Assembly (NCBI GenBank): GCA_025642075.2 | Contig: JAODUO010000489.1 | Coordinates: forward strand, 72,001-136,000 | Direction: 5' to 3' | Origin: Ridgeia piscesae | Lineage: Eukaryota > Annelida > Polychaeta > Sabellida > Siboglinidae | DNA: 64,000 bases | Shown here: positions 13,101 through 25,100 of the stretch, piece after piece | Layout: every line of letters starts with the position of its first letter | Position numbering within the stretch: the first letter of the stretch is position 1 | Translations under genes and position numbers: made by a program | The notes under the pieces: model-generated | Seen by the model: only the letters and a program-made list of their open reading frames with translations | Told to the model about the DNA's origin: nothing | Database searches by the model: none

Positions 13101-16100
13101 ATGACAGGCTTCTTCCTCACATGACACTAAGTCATGACAGGCTTCTTCCTCACATGACACTAAGCCATGACAGGCTTCTTCCTCACATGACACTAAGTCA
13201 TGACAGGCTTCTTTCTCACATGACACTAAGTCATGACAGGCTTCTTCCTCACATGACACTAAGTCATGACAGGCTTCTTCCTCACATGACACTAAGTCAT
13301 GACAGGCTTCTTCCTCACATGACACTAAGTCATGACAGGCTTCTTTCTCACATGACACTAAGTCATGACAGGCTTCTTTCTCACACGACACTAAGTCATG
13401 ACATACTTCTTTCTCACATGACACTAAGTCATGACAGGCTTCTTCCTCACATGACACTAAGTCATGACAGGCTTCTTCCTCACATGACACTAAGTCATGA
13501 CAGGATCTCTCAGTGTTGCCCTCACATGACACTAAGTCATGACAGGCTTCTTCCTCACATGACACTAAGTCATGACAGGATTCTTCCTCACATGACACTA
13601 AGTCATGACAGGATTCTTCCTCACATGACACTAAGTCATGACAGGATTCTTCCTCACATGACACTAAGTCATGACAGGCTTCTTCCTCACATGACACTAA
13701 GCTATGACGGGCTTCTTCCTCACATGACACTAACTAATGACAGGCTTCTTCCTCACATGACACTAAGTACGAACTGTTCAGTGTGCCATGACAAACTTCT
13801 TTCCCTTACTAAACACTAAGCAGGAAAACGTTAGGCAAATGTTCCCCTTGTGTTCGAGCTACAGTTTACTGATCTTGGGGAAGTGCAAAATAAGTAAAAT
13901 GCTTCTACCTTATCCATTTCCTATTCGAATTCCTGACATTTACAATTTGTACATAATAAGTTGTTTGCATTTACTTTATAATTATTGGAAATAAAATGTT
14001 GATTTGAAACATCTTCCCAACACTATTCAGAACAGTTTGCTGTGCCTCCATCCAATCCTCACACACAAGAGCTGTTGGGATAATGCTATATTTACTTAAT
14101 GACAGATTAATTCACTTTTCAGCTGATGTGGGGAAAACCTGTTCAACGTTATTAGGTTGCGTAACAGAAATCTTCCGTGATTTTCACATCAGTGTGTATG
14201 TAACGACACTGACATGACACAGTGAAAAAAAATTATTTTGTTGTCACAACTACACACACACATACACTCACTATTCATCGTTGTGTTGTCGATATGTCAC
14301 GCATTATTGTCATTACTCAACTACGTGACAGATAAACTTCCAAACGACAGACACACCCAACAAATGACAACCACGTCTGAACTACAACTACTACTGCTAC
14401 AAGGATGCCAAAGATAACTCTACAGAAAGAATGTGTAACCAGCCTAGTTGTGTAAAATACGTGTGTGTTTTATGAGGGGGTGTGTTGACACATACCTCGT
14501 CCCTCAGTGGCAGTCCCTTGAGGGTGGCCAACAGGGCTGTCCGGATCTGTCTGCGCTTCGCCACAGGGGTGGGGTCAGAGGTCGCGTGGAGGCGGTTGAG
14601 TCGCGTAGCAACGATCTGTGAGTGGAGGCGTGCCGCCCGGTTGTCACCCTCCTGGACATAGGTGTATAGGGCACTGTGACCCTCCCGCACCAGGCCATAT
14701 CTACAACACACAAGGCCATCGTTATATATATCACCCTGGGCCACATCTACAACATACCAGGCCATATCTACAACACACCAGGCCATATCTACAACACACC
14801 AGGCCATATCTACAACACACCAGGCCATATCTACAACACATGAAACCATCGTTGTATCACACTGGGCCACACCTATAACACGCCAGGTCATATCTACAAC
14901 ACATGAGGCCATAATTTTACAATACTCGGGCCATATCTACAACTCAGGAAACCATAAGTATAACACTGGCTATACTGTATATGACTTACTGATAGATTCT
15001 GAGGGCAACGTTTATTTATCTCAGCTTACAAACCCCAACACAAACCACGTTAATACTTTTTAGACACAGCAGCGCCATGGAACGTTTGCCTCCCAATTGT
15101 CTGTATAGGGCAGATGAACACCTGGCTGTAGACAGTGGGTGCACATGATGAACACTTCCCATAGAAGTCATGATGAACACATCCCACAGAAGTCATGATG
15201 GACACTTCCCACAGAAGTCATGATGAACACTTCCCACAGAAGTCATGATGAACACTTCCCACAGATGACGTGATGAACACATCCTGCAGAAGTCATGATG
15301 AACACTTCCCACATAAGTCATGATGAACACATCCCACATAAGTGATGATGAACACATCCCACAGAAGTTATGGTGAACACATCCCACAGAAGTGATGAAG
15401 ACCACATCCCACAAAAATCATGATGAACACATCCCCCAGAAGTCATGGTGAACACAAAAGATATGATGAACATTTCTCTCAGTAGTCAGGATGAACACTT
15501 CCCACAGATGTATAAACAGCTCTGCTTGGGTTGAAGTGTAAAGCTGTTTGATCAGGTTTGTTCCCCTGTGGTCTGTGGTCTGCCTGACACTGAATACTGT
15601 ACAGGACCTTACCTTTAGGCTATCTACTTAATATGCCTAAAATCATTAGCAGCACCCTCCTCACTGATGCACCCTGGGGGGAGTCACAGTAACTAACTTG
15701 GACCATAAATATAAAAAGTTACTACATTTTCTAGTGAAGAATCTATCAACATCTTGAGGTGGTTGTTTCTCAAACGTGTACATTTCTAACTACAATACTT
15801 ACATACTGCATAGTTTGCAAATCCAGGCCCTGGGCTATGTGTGTATAGCGATTCCATAACTTGAGAATACCAGCCCCGAGTAATGGAGAACTGTGACAGT
15901 CTGTAGTTTCTGGGGGCGGTGGTGCTACAACGTCTATGCACCGTCTATGCACCGCATTGTCTATGACACCACACTGCCTGCCTACCCCAGTAACACTCGT
16001 GTACATTTCGCAGGCACTGCACTGATTCCCAGCCTGCTGTTTAAGGTTCTCATCATACACGATTCATGCTAATACTGTTTGTGCGGGCCGCTGGAGAGCT

Positions 16101-19100
16101 TGAACCTGCAACACTGCTGTGGCTGGTGGCTGCCAGAGCAGTTGGTTCTCAATCATATATCACATGTCACCGTTATTTTCATCTGGAATTTGCCTTTTGA
16201 ACTTCCGCATAAGTGTCACCTCCAATGCATGAGATTAATGACAATGTGACAGCGCCATGGAAACGGCATGCTATATGAGAAACGTCCTGCCACCCTGCTG
16301 TAAAAGAATGCATGCAATTAATGCCTGCTCCCCACCCACCTTGAAGGTGAGGGGGTCAGTGTTAACCCTCTCCCCCAGTCTGCTCTCTGTCTTCTCACAG
16401 CCCAGGGGGATTCCTCCTATGACAACCTTAATTGATATCAACTCACCAGGGATAATGGAGTGTTTACATCTGCTGTAGATCAAGGGCCATTTCCTACTGG
16501 TAATTGGAAGGGGTAAACAAATAGGGGGACCACAGGGGAGTGGTGGGAATAGGAGGGAAATGACTGGAGGAACTGAGGGAGGAGAGGAATTTAGGTGTGA
16601 GGGTCTGGTGGGAGACAGGGAGGAGTTGGTTAAAGTGGACTGGTGCCCCTCCCCTTGCTGGACACCAGAGACAGACAGAAGGGAAGTGACTAATGAGGAC
16701 ACCTGAAGCGCTCAGAGTTGAAGGCAGACAGGGAACGCAATGACAGAAATGGGAGGGTACAGATTTGGCGGGATTGGGAGGGCAGCTGAGGGAGGAAGAT
16801 GGGGGAGGGGAGACGAGAGATAGACTGTAGCATGGATCAGTGACTGACTGAGGGAAAGTAAAAACGAAGGACCACATTAACAAGGCAGGAACACACCTGA
16901 CGTCACCTGGCTGCTGTCAGTGGCAGTCTTGTGTCCTTACAACACAGGCCGTGCCATCACTGTCATGATCATTTTCATAAGCAGTGCACCTCTTCACCAG
17001 GCCTACTAGTAGCGGTAGATGATACCACTAGATACCCACATACCAGTGAGTGGGGAAATGACACCCAGCACAGTGACCTGTGAGATTTAGTAGCCAGCAG
17101 ACAACTAATTGCTTATCACTGTTGGTAGGGCCGGGCCAACAGGAGACTATGACACATGAGATCCAGGCATTCAGGATCGCCAGTGCTTGCAGCTGGCTAA
17201 TGTCCAGGAGTTTCCTCACCAGTGAAACCAGCCTCAGTTGCAAACAGACCGTGAGAGGCCAAGGTGGACACATTTATCTCCTGGTCAGTGCCACTGATAC
17301 CCCTCTCAGTCTCACAGAGCGGCTGTTTACTATGGCTGGCTCAACACAAACATATCAATAACACACTCATGATTGCCCGCCCTGTCTGCCAAGGCCTTGA
17401 CATTACTTCCATTGGCTCTACAGAGAATATTCTGCAGTCAGCCCAAGGCAGTGACATTATTCTAACAAGGATGTCATCCACTGTCTGCCCAAGGCGTGAT
17501 ATCACTTACTTCGAGTAGTCACATTTTCCACTACCTGCACGACACATGGTGTTATTTTCTGTGCCTCTACTTGTTAGAGGCCTGTGTTATAGTTATAGTG
17601 ATATTTACTTAATCCTCTTGTGTGGGATCACACATGAGGCTGCAACCAAAGAACGCCAACGTTTTATCGTGATACTGCCTGTGTGTTTATTGCATGCCAT
17701 GTGTTACAGTTACATGGCCTGTGTTACAGTTACATGGCCTGTGTTACAGTTACATGGCCTGTGTTACAGTTACATGGCCTATGTTATACTTACATGGCCT
17801 GTGTTATACTTACATGGCCTGTGTTATACTTACATGGCCTGTGTTATACTTACATGGCCTGTGTTATACTTACATGGCCTGTGTTATACTTACATGGCCT
17901 GTGTTATACTTACATGGCCTGTGTTATACTTACATGGCCTGTGTTATACTTACATGGCCTGTGTTATACTTACATGGCCTGTGTTATACTTACATGGCCT
18001 GTGTTATACTTACATGGCCTGTGTTATAGTCATATGGCCTGCGTTCTAGTTACATGGCCTGTGTTATAGTCATATGGCCTGCGTTCTAGTTACATGGCCT
18101 GTGTTATATATAATTACATGGCCTGTGTTGTAGTCACATGGCCTGTGTTCTAGTTACATGGCCTGTGTTATATATAATTACATAGCCTGTGTTGTAGTCA
18201 CATGGCCTGTGTTCTAGTTACATGGCCTGTGTTATATATAATTACATAGCCTGTGTTGTAGTCACATGGCCTGTATTCTAGTTACATAGCCTGTGTTATA
18301 TAGTTACATGGCCTGTGTTGTAGTCACATGGCCTGTATTCTAGTTACATAGCCTGTGTTATATAGTTACATGGCCTGTGTTCTAGTTACATGGCCTGTGT
18401 TATATATATATTACATGGCCTGTGTTGTAGTCACATGGCCTGTGTTCTAGTTACATGGCCTGTGTTATATATAATTACATAGCCTGTGTTGTAGTCACAT
18501 GGCCTGTGTTCTAGTTACATGGCCTGTGTTATATATAATTACATAGCCTGTGTTGTAGTCACATGGCCTGTGTTCTAGTTACATGGCCTGTGTTATATAT
18601 ACCCCCTGGTAGTCACATGGCCTGTATTCTAGTTACATAGCCTGTGTTATATAGTTACATGGCCTGTGTTCTAGTTACATGGCCTGTGTTATATATACCC
18701 CCTGGTAGTTACATGGCCTGTGTTGTAGTCACATGGCCTGTGTTCTAGTTACATGGCCTGTGTTATATATAATTACATAGCCTGTGTTGTAGTCACATGG
18801 CCTGTGTTCTAGTTACATGGCCTGTGTTATATATACCCCCTGGTAGTTACATGGCCTGTGTTGTAGTCACATGGCCTGTGTTCTAGTTACATGGCCTGTG
18901 TTATATATAATTACATAGCCTGTGTTGTAGTCACATGGCCTGTGTTCTAGTTACATGGCCTGTGTTATATATACCCCCTGGTAGTTACATGGCCTGTGTT
19001 GTAGTCACATGGCCTGTGTTCTAGTTACATGGCCTGTGTTACATATACCCCCTGGTAGTTACATGGCCTGTGTTATATATAATTACATAGCCTGTGTTGT

Positions 19101-22100
19101 AGTCACATGGCCTGTGTTATATATACCCCCTGGTAGTTACATGGCCTGTGTTGTAGTCACATGGCCTGTGTTCTAGTTACATGGCCTGTGTTACATATAC
19201 CCCCTGGTAGTTACATGGCCTGTGTTATATATAATTACATAGCCTGTGTTGTAGTCACATGGCCTGTGTTCTAGTTACATGGCCTGTGTTATATATACCC
19301 CCTGGTAGTTACATGGCCTGTGTTGTAGTTGTGTTTCATCAACTGAGAATCTGATCGTCTCAACACCACACTACAACACCCTACAACATGCGAAGAAGCT
19401 GCCCACTGTCCAGTGGTACTTAGTGACTTACAGTACGTCTTCCTCTGTCTGGTTGCCTTTGGCCAGTGAGGCGAGTGACTGCGGCTTCACCTTGATGGGC
19501 AGTGAACATACCGAGGTCCTCGCTCCCAGACTGTCCAAGATGGATATGTGTATCTCGACTGTAACACACAAACAACACACTTGAAACACAAAACTACACA
19601 AACAAACCATACACTGAAATGTAAGAGTAACTGTACACTACAAACACAGGCCAGGACACACCATGAGAAAGACAAACCACACCGGTGAAATACAAGACAA
19701 ACACAGTAGAAATACAACTCCGTCAAGACAAACAAACCACATCATTACACAGATTATACACACACTTTGTAGCACAACATCACAGACTGCCCCTAGCTGT
19801 GTCAACCTCTCACTGACATATCCAGTAATACACCTGGAGACATTGACACTCCACCCCACCCCACCCCACCACCACCCCGACACACCACCACCCCCACCCC
19901 CACCACACCCCCACCCCCACCCCACCCCCACCACAGCACATGCATCTTCATGATGACATAACCTTCCTCATTAGAGTCCCTGTCAATCAGCTGCCTGATT
20001 AGCGCTGTCAATCAAGTGATGTTCACTTAATTAGAGAGACTAATTAGAAGACTAAGTGACTGATCTGTGAGTGAGCACCCACTGACCTGTGATAGGCCCA
20101 GAGCTGGTGTCACATACTGGACCACTCATATAGCACCCAGCAGGTAACTAGGTTACACCTCTAGAGTTCTACTAAACACACTGGACACTGCAGGGTCACT
20201 GTGGTCATCCCTCAGTGGTCAGACAGTGGAATAAACTGACACAGCAGAGAAATGCACTCAGCAATCATGCAGTTCTCTCTGTACAACATCCTCTCTTGGA
20301 CCTTGCACGGATGCAAGCAACAGACACTGGTCATCAGAATGAAATGACAATGATCCCTCTCTATTAAGGCCAGTCTTTGAACTGGGGCCACAAGACTGTA
20401 ATAGCAGAGTGACCACATTAGTGGGACTAGCTTTTTACACACTGCAACAACAGAAATGATTTGGGACTGTGGTAAGGTTACTTCAATTGTGAGGACAGGA
20501 AATGTGTAGTGAACAAAATTCTGCACACTTGGCTTGGGAAAAATTACCAGGTCAATTTGTGTATCTACAGGGAGAGCATTTTGTTATTTTTGTTTCCTCT
20601 TCCCCCCTCCCCCCCGCACTTCTTCCTGTATCAAAAGCACTGAATGTTGATTCAGCAGTATGAGTAGCAACCTGCACTGATAGGCCAGGTCAGGCCGGCT
20701 GACAATGTTCACAGCTAGCCCTGACTGTCAGCGGGTCTTCAAGTGAGCATCAGTGGGCAGGTACTAGGGCCTAGGTAGTAGTTGGGTGCTAGGTGATGTA
20801 GGCCCAGCCCTAGTGGCCCTCCATGCAGCCCCATCAAGTAACAACTCAGCTAGGCAGGAGGAAGTGTAGATATCAGCCACCCAGACCTCCAGTCAATCAT
20901 CTCCCTTGGTCTGCAGTGATAACCCAGCTGGCAGGGACTGGGAGCTGGCATGGGGGACTGGTCCATCTCCCCCTGCCCCAGACACACACAGCTGGTTATG
21001 ACTGCAATATAACATCTGAGATATATTAGTCCGGCACATGGAAACATTTACCTAGGTGGGGCCCAGCAGTGAGGGGATTAGATTGCTAATCATGCCAGGT
21101 AACTCAGCAGTTGGACTGTTAATGGACTGGACCAGTGTTTGAGTTCACCGGGCTGCTGCTCTGTAGGTTTGGCAACTGTGTTAACCCTTGTCTGCCTATG
21201 TCCTTTGGAAGAGACACCAAAACCATTGGATCATTTTACTTGGTGTGAGACAGCAGGTGAAATAAAGGATCCGATACAGGGGGGAGTGTGAAGCACTGAT
21301 GGGTAGAGCTGCACATTGTTAATAGATTCTGGTGTCAATCCTTCCTTATGCTGCCGTTTAGAACCTTTCACAGGTGTGTTCACCCCAATATGCTCCAACT
21401 CACTCAGCTACTTGAATTAACCTGACACAAGTCAATGTTTGGGTAGGATTGTTTTTTTGTGCAGCACCAGTGGGATGGCTGAACACTTACAACAAAAGTG
21501 GACAAAGTAGTAGAAGTTATAAAGGTAAGTTCTTATACAGTGCAGTGTCCATCCTCACGACTGCTCAAGACATTTTGATAAATACACTTTACTCCCCGAT
21601 ACAAACACCATCTCAACTTCTCTGGCAAAGGATTCAAACCCGGGTTCTTTTAGTCAAGATTCCTAAGCTCTACCCCTGAGACACTGCACTGTACAAGTTA
21701 CAGAGAGACATGGACCCCACAATGATGCAATGATTGGAAGAAAAAGAAGCTGTGAAGATGGTGTCGTAGAGGCTAGACGCAGTGACGTACAAGACCATCT
21801 CTCAAACACCCCTGCCCAGGCAGAACTGTCCATGAAGCAGCTCGATAAAGACAGCTAACTACCTCCCCTGAGGACACCAGTGAATAACTTGAGGATGTGT
21901 CACTGTGCTCCCTAAATGAGCAGCCCCCAGGGCTGGCTGGGCATCCATCAGGCTGGGCCCTGACTGATAGTTCTCTAATGGCCCACAGTCACCATGCTGA
22001 TGGCTCTCAGTGCCTTCAGCTATGTGAACTAAGTCTGAGGAGACCACATCAGTGGCATATCAGGGAACAGGGCTATTTAGGCTGATCCCATCAGCCACAC

Positions 22101-25100
22101 ACACAGTGTGTTACATTGGCTTAACTGACACATCATGGACACATCCGTCTTAGCCCCTGTACATTGACTACTACATTCACTGTCCAACAAGTTACAGGTA
22201 TGATGCCTGCTCCTCATCTATTTACTCTACAACAATAGTTCAGTAACATTTCATCGAAATTCAAACTTTTGATCATATGAACACATGCATATACCTGAAT
22301 GCATTTAACGTAATGTTACCCATTTACATACGGTACATACAAAGAATGTGTTTATTATGATATATTTGTTTATATAATTATTATTATGTATTTGGAATTG
22401 TGACGTTTGTCGTATGACGTCATTTCTTCTAAAGTTTGTCACGTTTCCAACATTTGCAGTTACAAACACTGCCTGTAGCTGGCCACAGCCTACACAAGCC
22501 CAGAGCTCACTCCCCCTCCTGTGTCTGTGTCAGCTCAGCTGACAGTGGCTCGGCCTTCTTGCTCCACTTATGAGTTATGCATTCTATTTAGGTCTGTGAT
22601 ATCAGCACATGTTCACTGTGTGCCTGTGTGTAGTACAGTGTGCCCCCTCCGTTGGCATGGCAACAGTTCCAGTGGTGGTCACATGACTGTGTGTCCAGGG
22701 GCAGGTGACAGTCTGACTGTGACTGGACATAGGGAGACAGGTCCTGTCATTAGCCAGGTGATCCCCAATCCCCAGGACAGGAAATCACCTGTCACAGAGA
22801 CATAGACCTACAGTTTATGCTGCAACTCACACAATCCACTCAAGTCACACTGGTCTCATCAAGGGGGACAGGCCTCAACTTTCTACAGAGAGAGACCTCT
22901 GTCACCAAGTCTGTCATGACCGTCCACAGAGTATATCACAAGCTCTGTCACAAGACTCATAAGTGATGTCACAGTTTCTTTATAAGACATAGACATGATG
23001 CTTGTCAGCACAAGATCTGCCATACGAATCTATCATGAATTATGGTGTAAATATGTAGGGATATCTGTCACGATCTGTCACACAATTTGTCATGAGTTCT
23101 ATCTACCAGGCATCTATGCAGCCATCTATGCCAGGAACACAAATTCAATAAAAAATATTTAACCTGGAATGCACTAGCTAACAAATGAGAAAGCACTGAA
23201 AAATATAAGTTTATGAGGGGAAGGAAAACATAACCAGCCAACACAATGAACTGCAGGGTGCAGGAATGGCAATCTATCTACAGAGCTGTCATGCAGCTAC
23301 AATATGTGTAGCCAGCACAGCACGCCCACATGTTTAACACTGACCCACAGGTAGAGAGATCTATGGAACAGGTGTCTGTCTGCCAATATTGTGATAGCAC
23401 TACATGTTTGCACAGGCCAGGTGATATGGAGGGAACAGTTTACCAGGCTAGGAGTATCACTCCTTCAATTAGAGCCTGTGGTTGGTTGCTACAGCAACAG
23501 GATACTTCCTGGCTCAACCTTCCAGCCAGTTAGTCATGTCAATCTACACGACTGGTATGTTACTGTTGCTAGGTGGAAAATATGATTAAAACACACCAAC
23601 ACCGGCCTGATTCAATATCAACTGCGGCAACAAGTCTGCAGAAGAATCAACAAAATCTGTTAACATTGTCATGTTTTTACTCACCAAATATGCGTATTCA
23701 CAAGATAATGGTAAATGCTGTGTAAGCAAATGAATGTCTGCAGTAGAGATAAACAGGTTTCCTAATTAGTGCAGGCAGAATTTGACCTTCCCTTTCAGAA
23801 ATTTTTTCAAACGACTGACACACAACATTTCCTATGTACATATCATGCCTAGCAAAACACATGCTATTTATTCAGTCAGTCCAAAGTCTGTGTGTAGTCA
23901 ATAGATTTTCAGACTGTTTGAGGCACCTACTGGAGAATCATTTCTAAAAAATCAAACCTTGACTCATAATGCATACACATAATCCATCCATACATTCACA
24001 TTTCCAGCAAATTATTACCAGGACACATTCTCCTGCCAGATGATGTTGTAGCTGGGAAGGTCTGATGGGGCCAGCAAAGTCACTGTCATCTTAATAACAG
24101 TTTACCCAACTTCCTCATCATCATTAGGAGGTTATACAAAGTGCTATCAAAACGTCATTATATGTAAAAGCCATACTTGAATTAGGTATTATACTTTTTC
24201 AAATTCTGTGAACTGATAGGTTGTCTTGAAACTACACAGCTCCTCAGTTGCTCTCTGTCTCTCTGTCTCTCTGTCACTCTGTCTCTCTGTCTCTCTGTCT
24301 CTCTGTCTCTCTGTCTCTCTGTCTCTCTGTCTCTCTGTCTCTCTGTCTCTCTGTCTCTCTGTCTGTCTGTCTGTCTGTCTCTCTGTCTCTCTGTCTCTCT
24401 GTCTCTCTGTCTCTCTGTCTCTCTGTCTGTCTGTCTGTCTCTCTGTCTGTCTGTCTGTCTCTCTGTCTCTCTGTCTCTCTGTCTCTCTGTCTCTCTGTCT
24501 CTCTGTCTCTCTGTCTCTCTGTCTCTCTGTCTCTCTGTCTCTCTGTCTCTGTCTCTCTGTCTCTCTGTCTCTCTGTCTCTCTGTCTCTCTGTCTCTCTGT
24601 CTCTCTGTCTCTCTGTCTCTCTGTCACTCTGTCTCTCTGTCTCTCTGTCTCTCTGTCACTCTGTCTCTCTGTCACTCATTCTCTCACACTCTCTCACTCT
24701 CTCACTCTCTCACTCTCTCACTCTCTCTCTCTATCTCTCTCTCGCTCGCTCCCTCACTCACTCACTCACTCACTCACTCACTCACTTTCTCTACCCCCCT
24801 CCCTCCCTCTTCACAACCCAGTTTGTGCCAGTGTTAACATCTCTGGTGTCTTGTGCCAACGGGTTCTATCCACTTGCCGAGGACAAGTTCCTGACAGATA
24901 GAACACTAGTTACATACCCTAGTCTACTGTTGTCTTTGTCAAGTACAAGTCTCACAGTGCAATGAATCAAGACCCTGGATGACCAGACAGGGTGAGCAAT
25001 GACAGTGACCACCTGACAGGGTAACTCATTCACCTGTCACACCCAGTCAGTGCTCCCCTCTCTACAGCCACTTGTGTCCCTCAAACTAACTCTCCTGATA

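Larger units (their letters stand above)
19559..24239. other. large intron, 5' of exon 5: mostly unique sequence with SINE remains
   Basis: Contains a C/CA-rich stretch at 19848-19935 (CCCCACC repeats), a dispersed repeat at 20354-20423, and SINE-like remains near 21120-21265 and 21590-21692. Otherwise I see no exon or RNA gene. Confidence 0.5.

Noticed and set aside
12648..13819. Paired 383- and 360-codon open frames on opposite strands
   Set aside because: They follow the 33-bp repeat unit exactly and have no splice signals or motifs beyond the repeat.
16085..16145. Possible third SINE or tRNA (minus-strand GCAGGTTCAAGCTCT, B-box-like)
   Set aside because: No convincing A box or tRNA-like fold at the right distance, so it is left as unassigned intron.
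17028..17273. Candidate extra polycystin exon (minus; LVSLVRKLLDISQLQALAIL)
   Set aside because: It has an acceptor in the right phase after exon 5 but no good donor, it duplicates the role of exon 6, and exon 5 joins exon 6 directly in phase 2 with the expected motif.
24226..24901. Plus-strand 203- and 217-codon open frames and a minus 133-codon Arg/Glu/Asp frame
   Set aside because: They are translations of a CTCTGTCT microsatellite.
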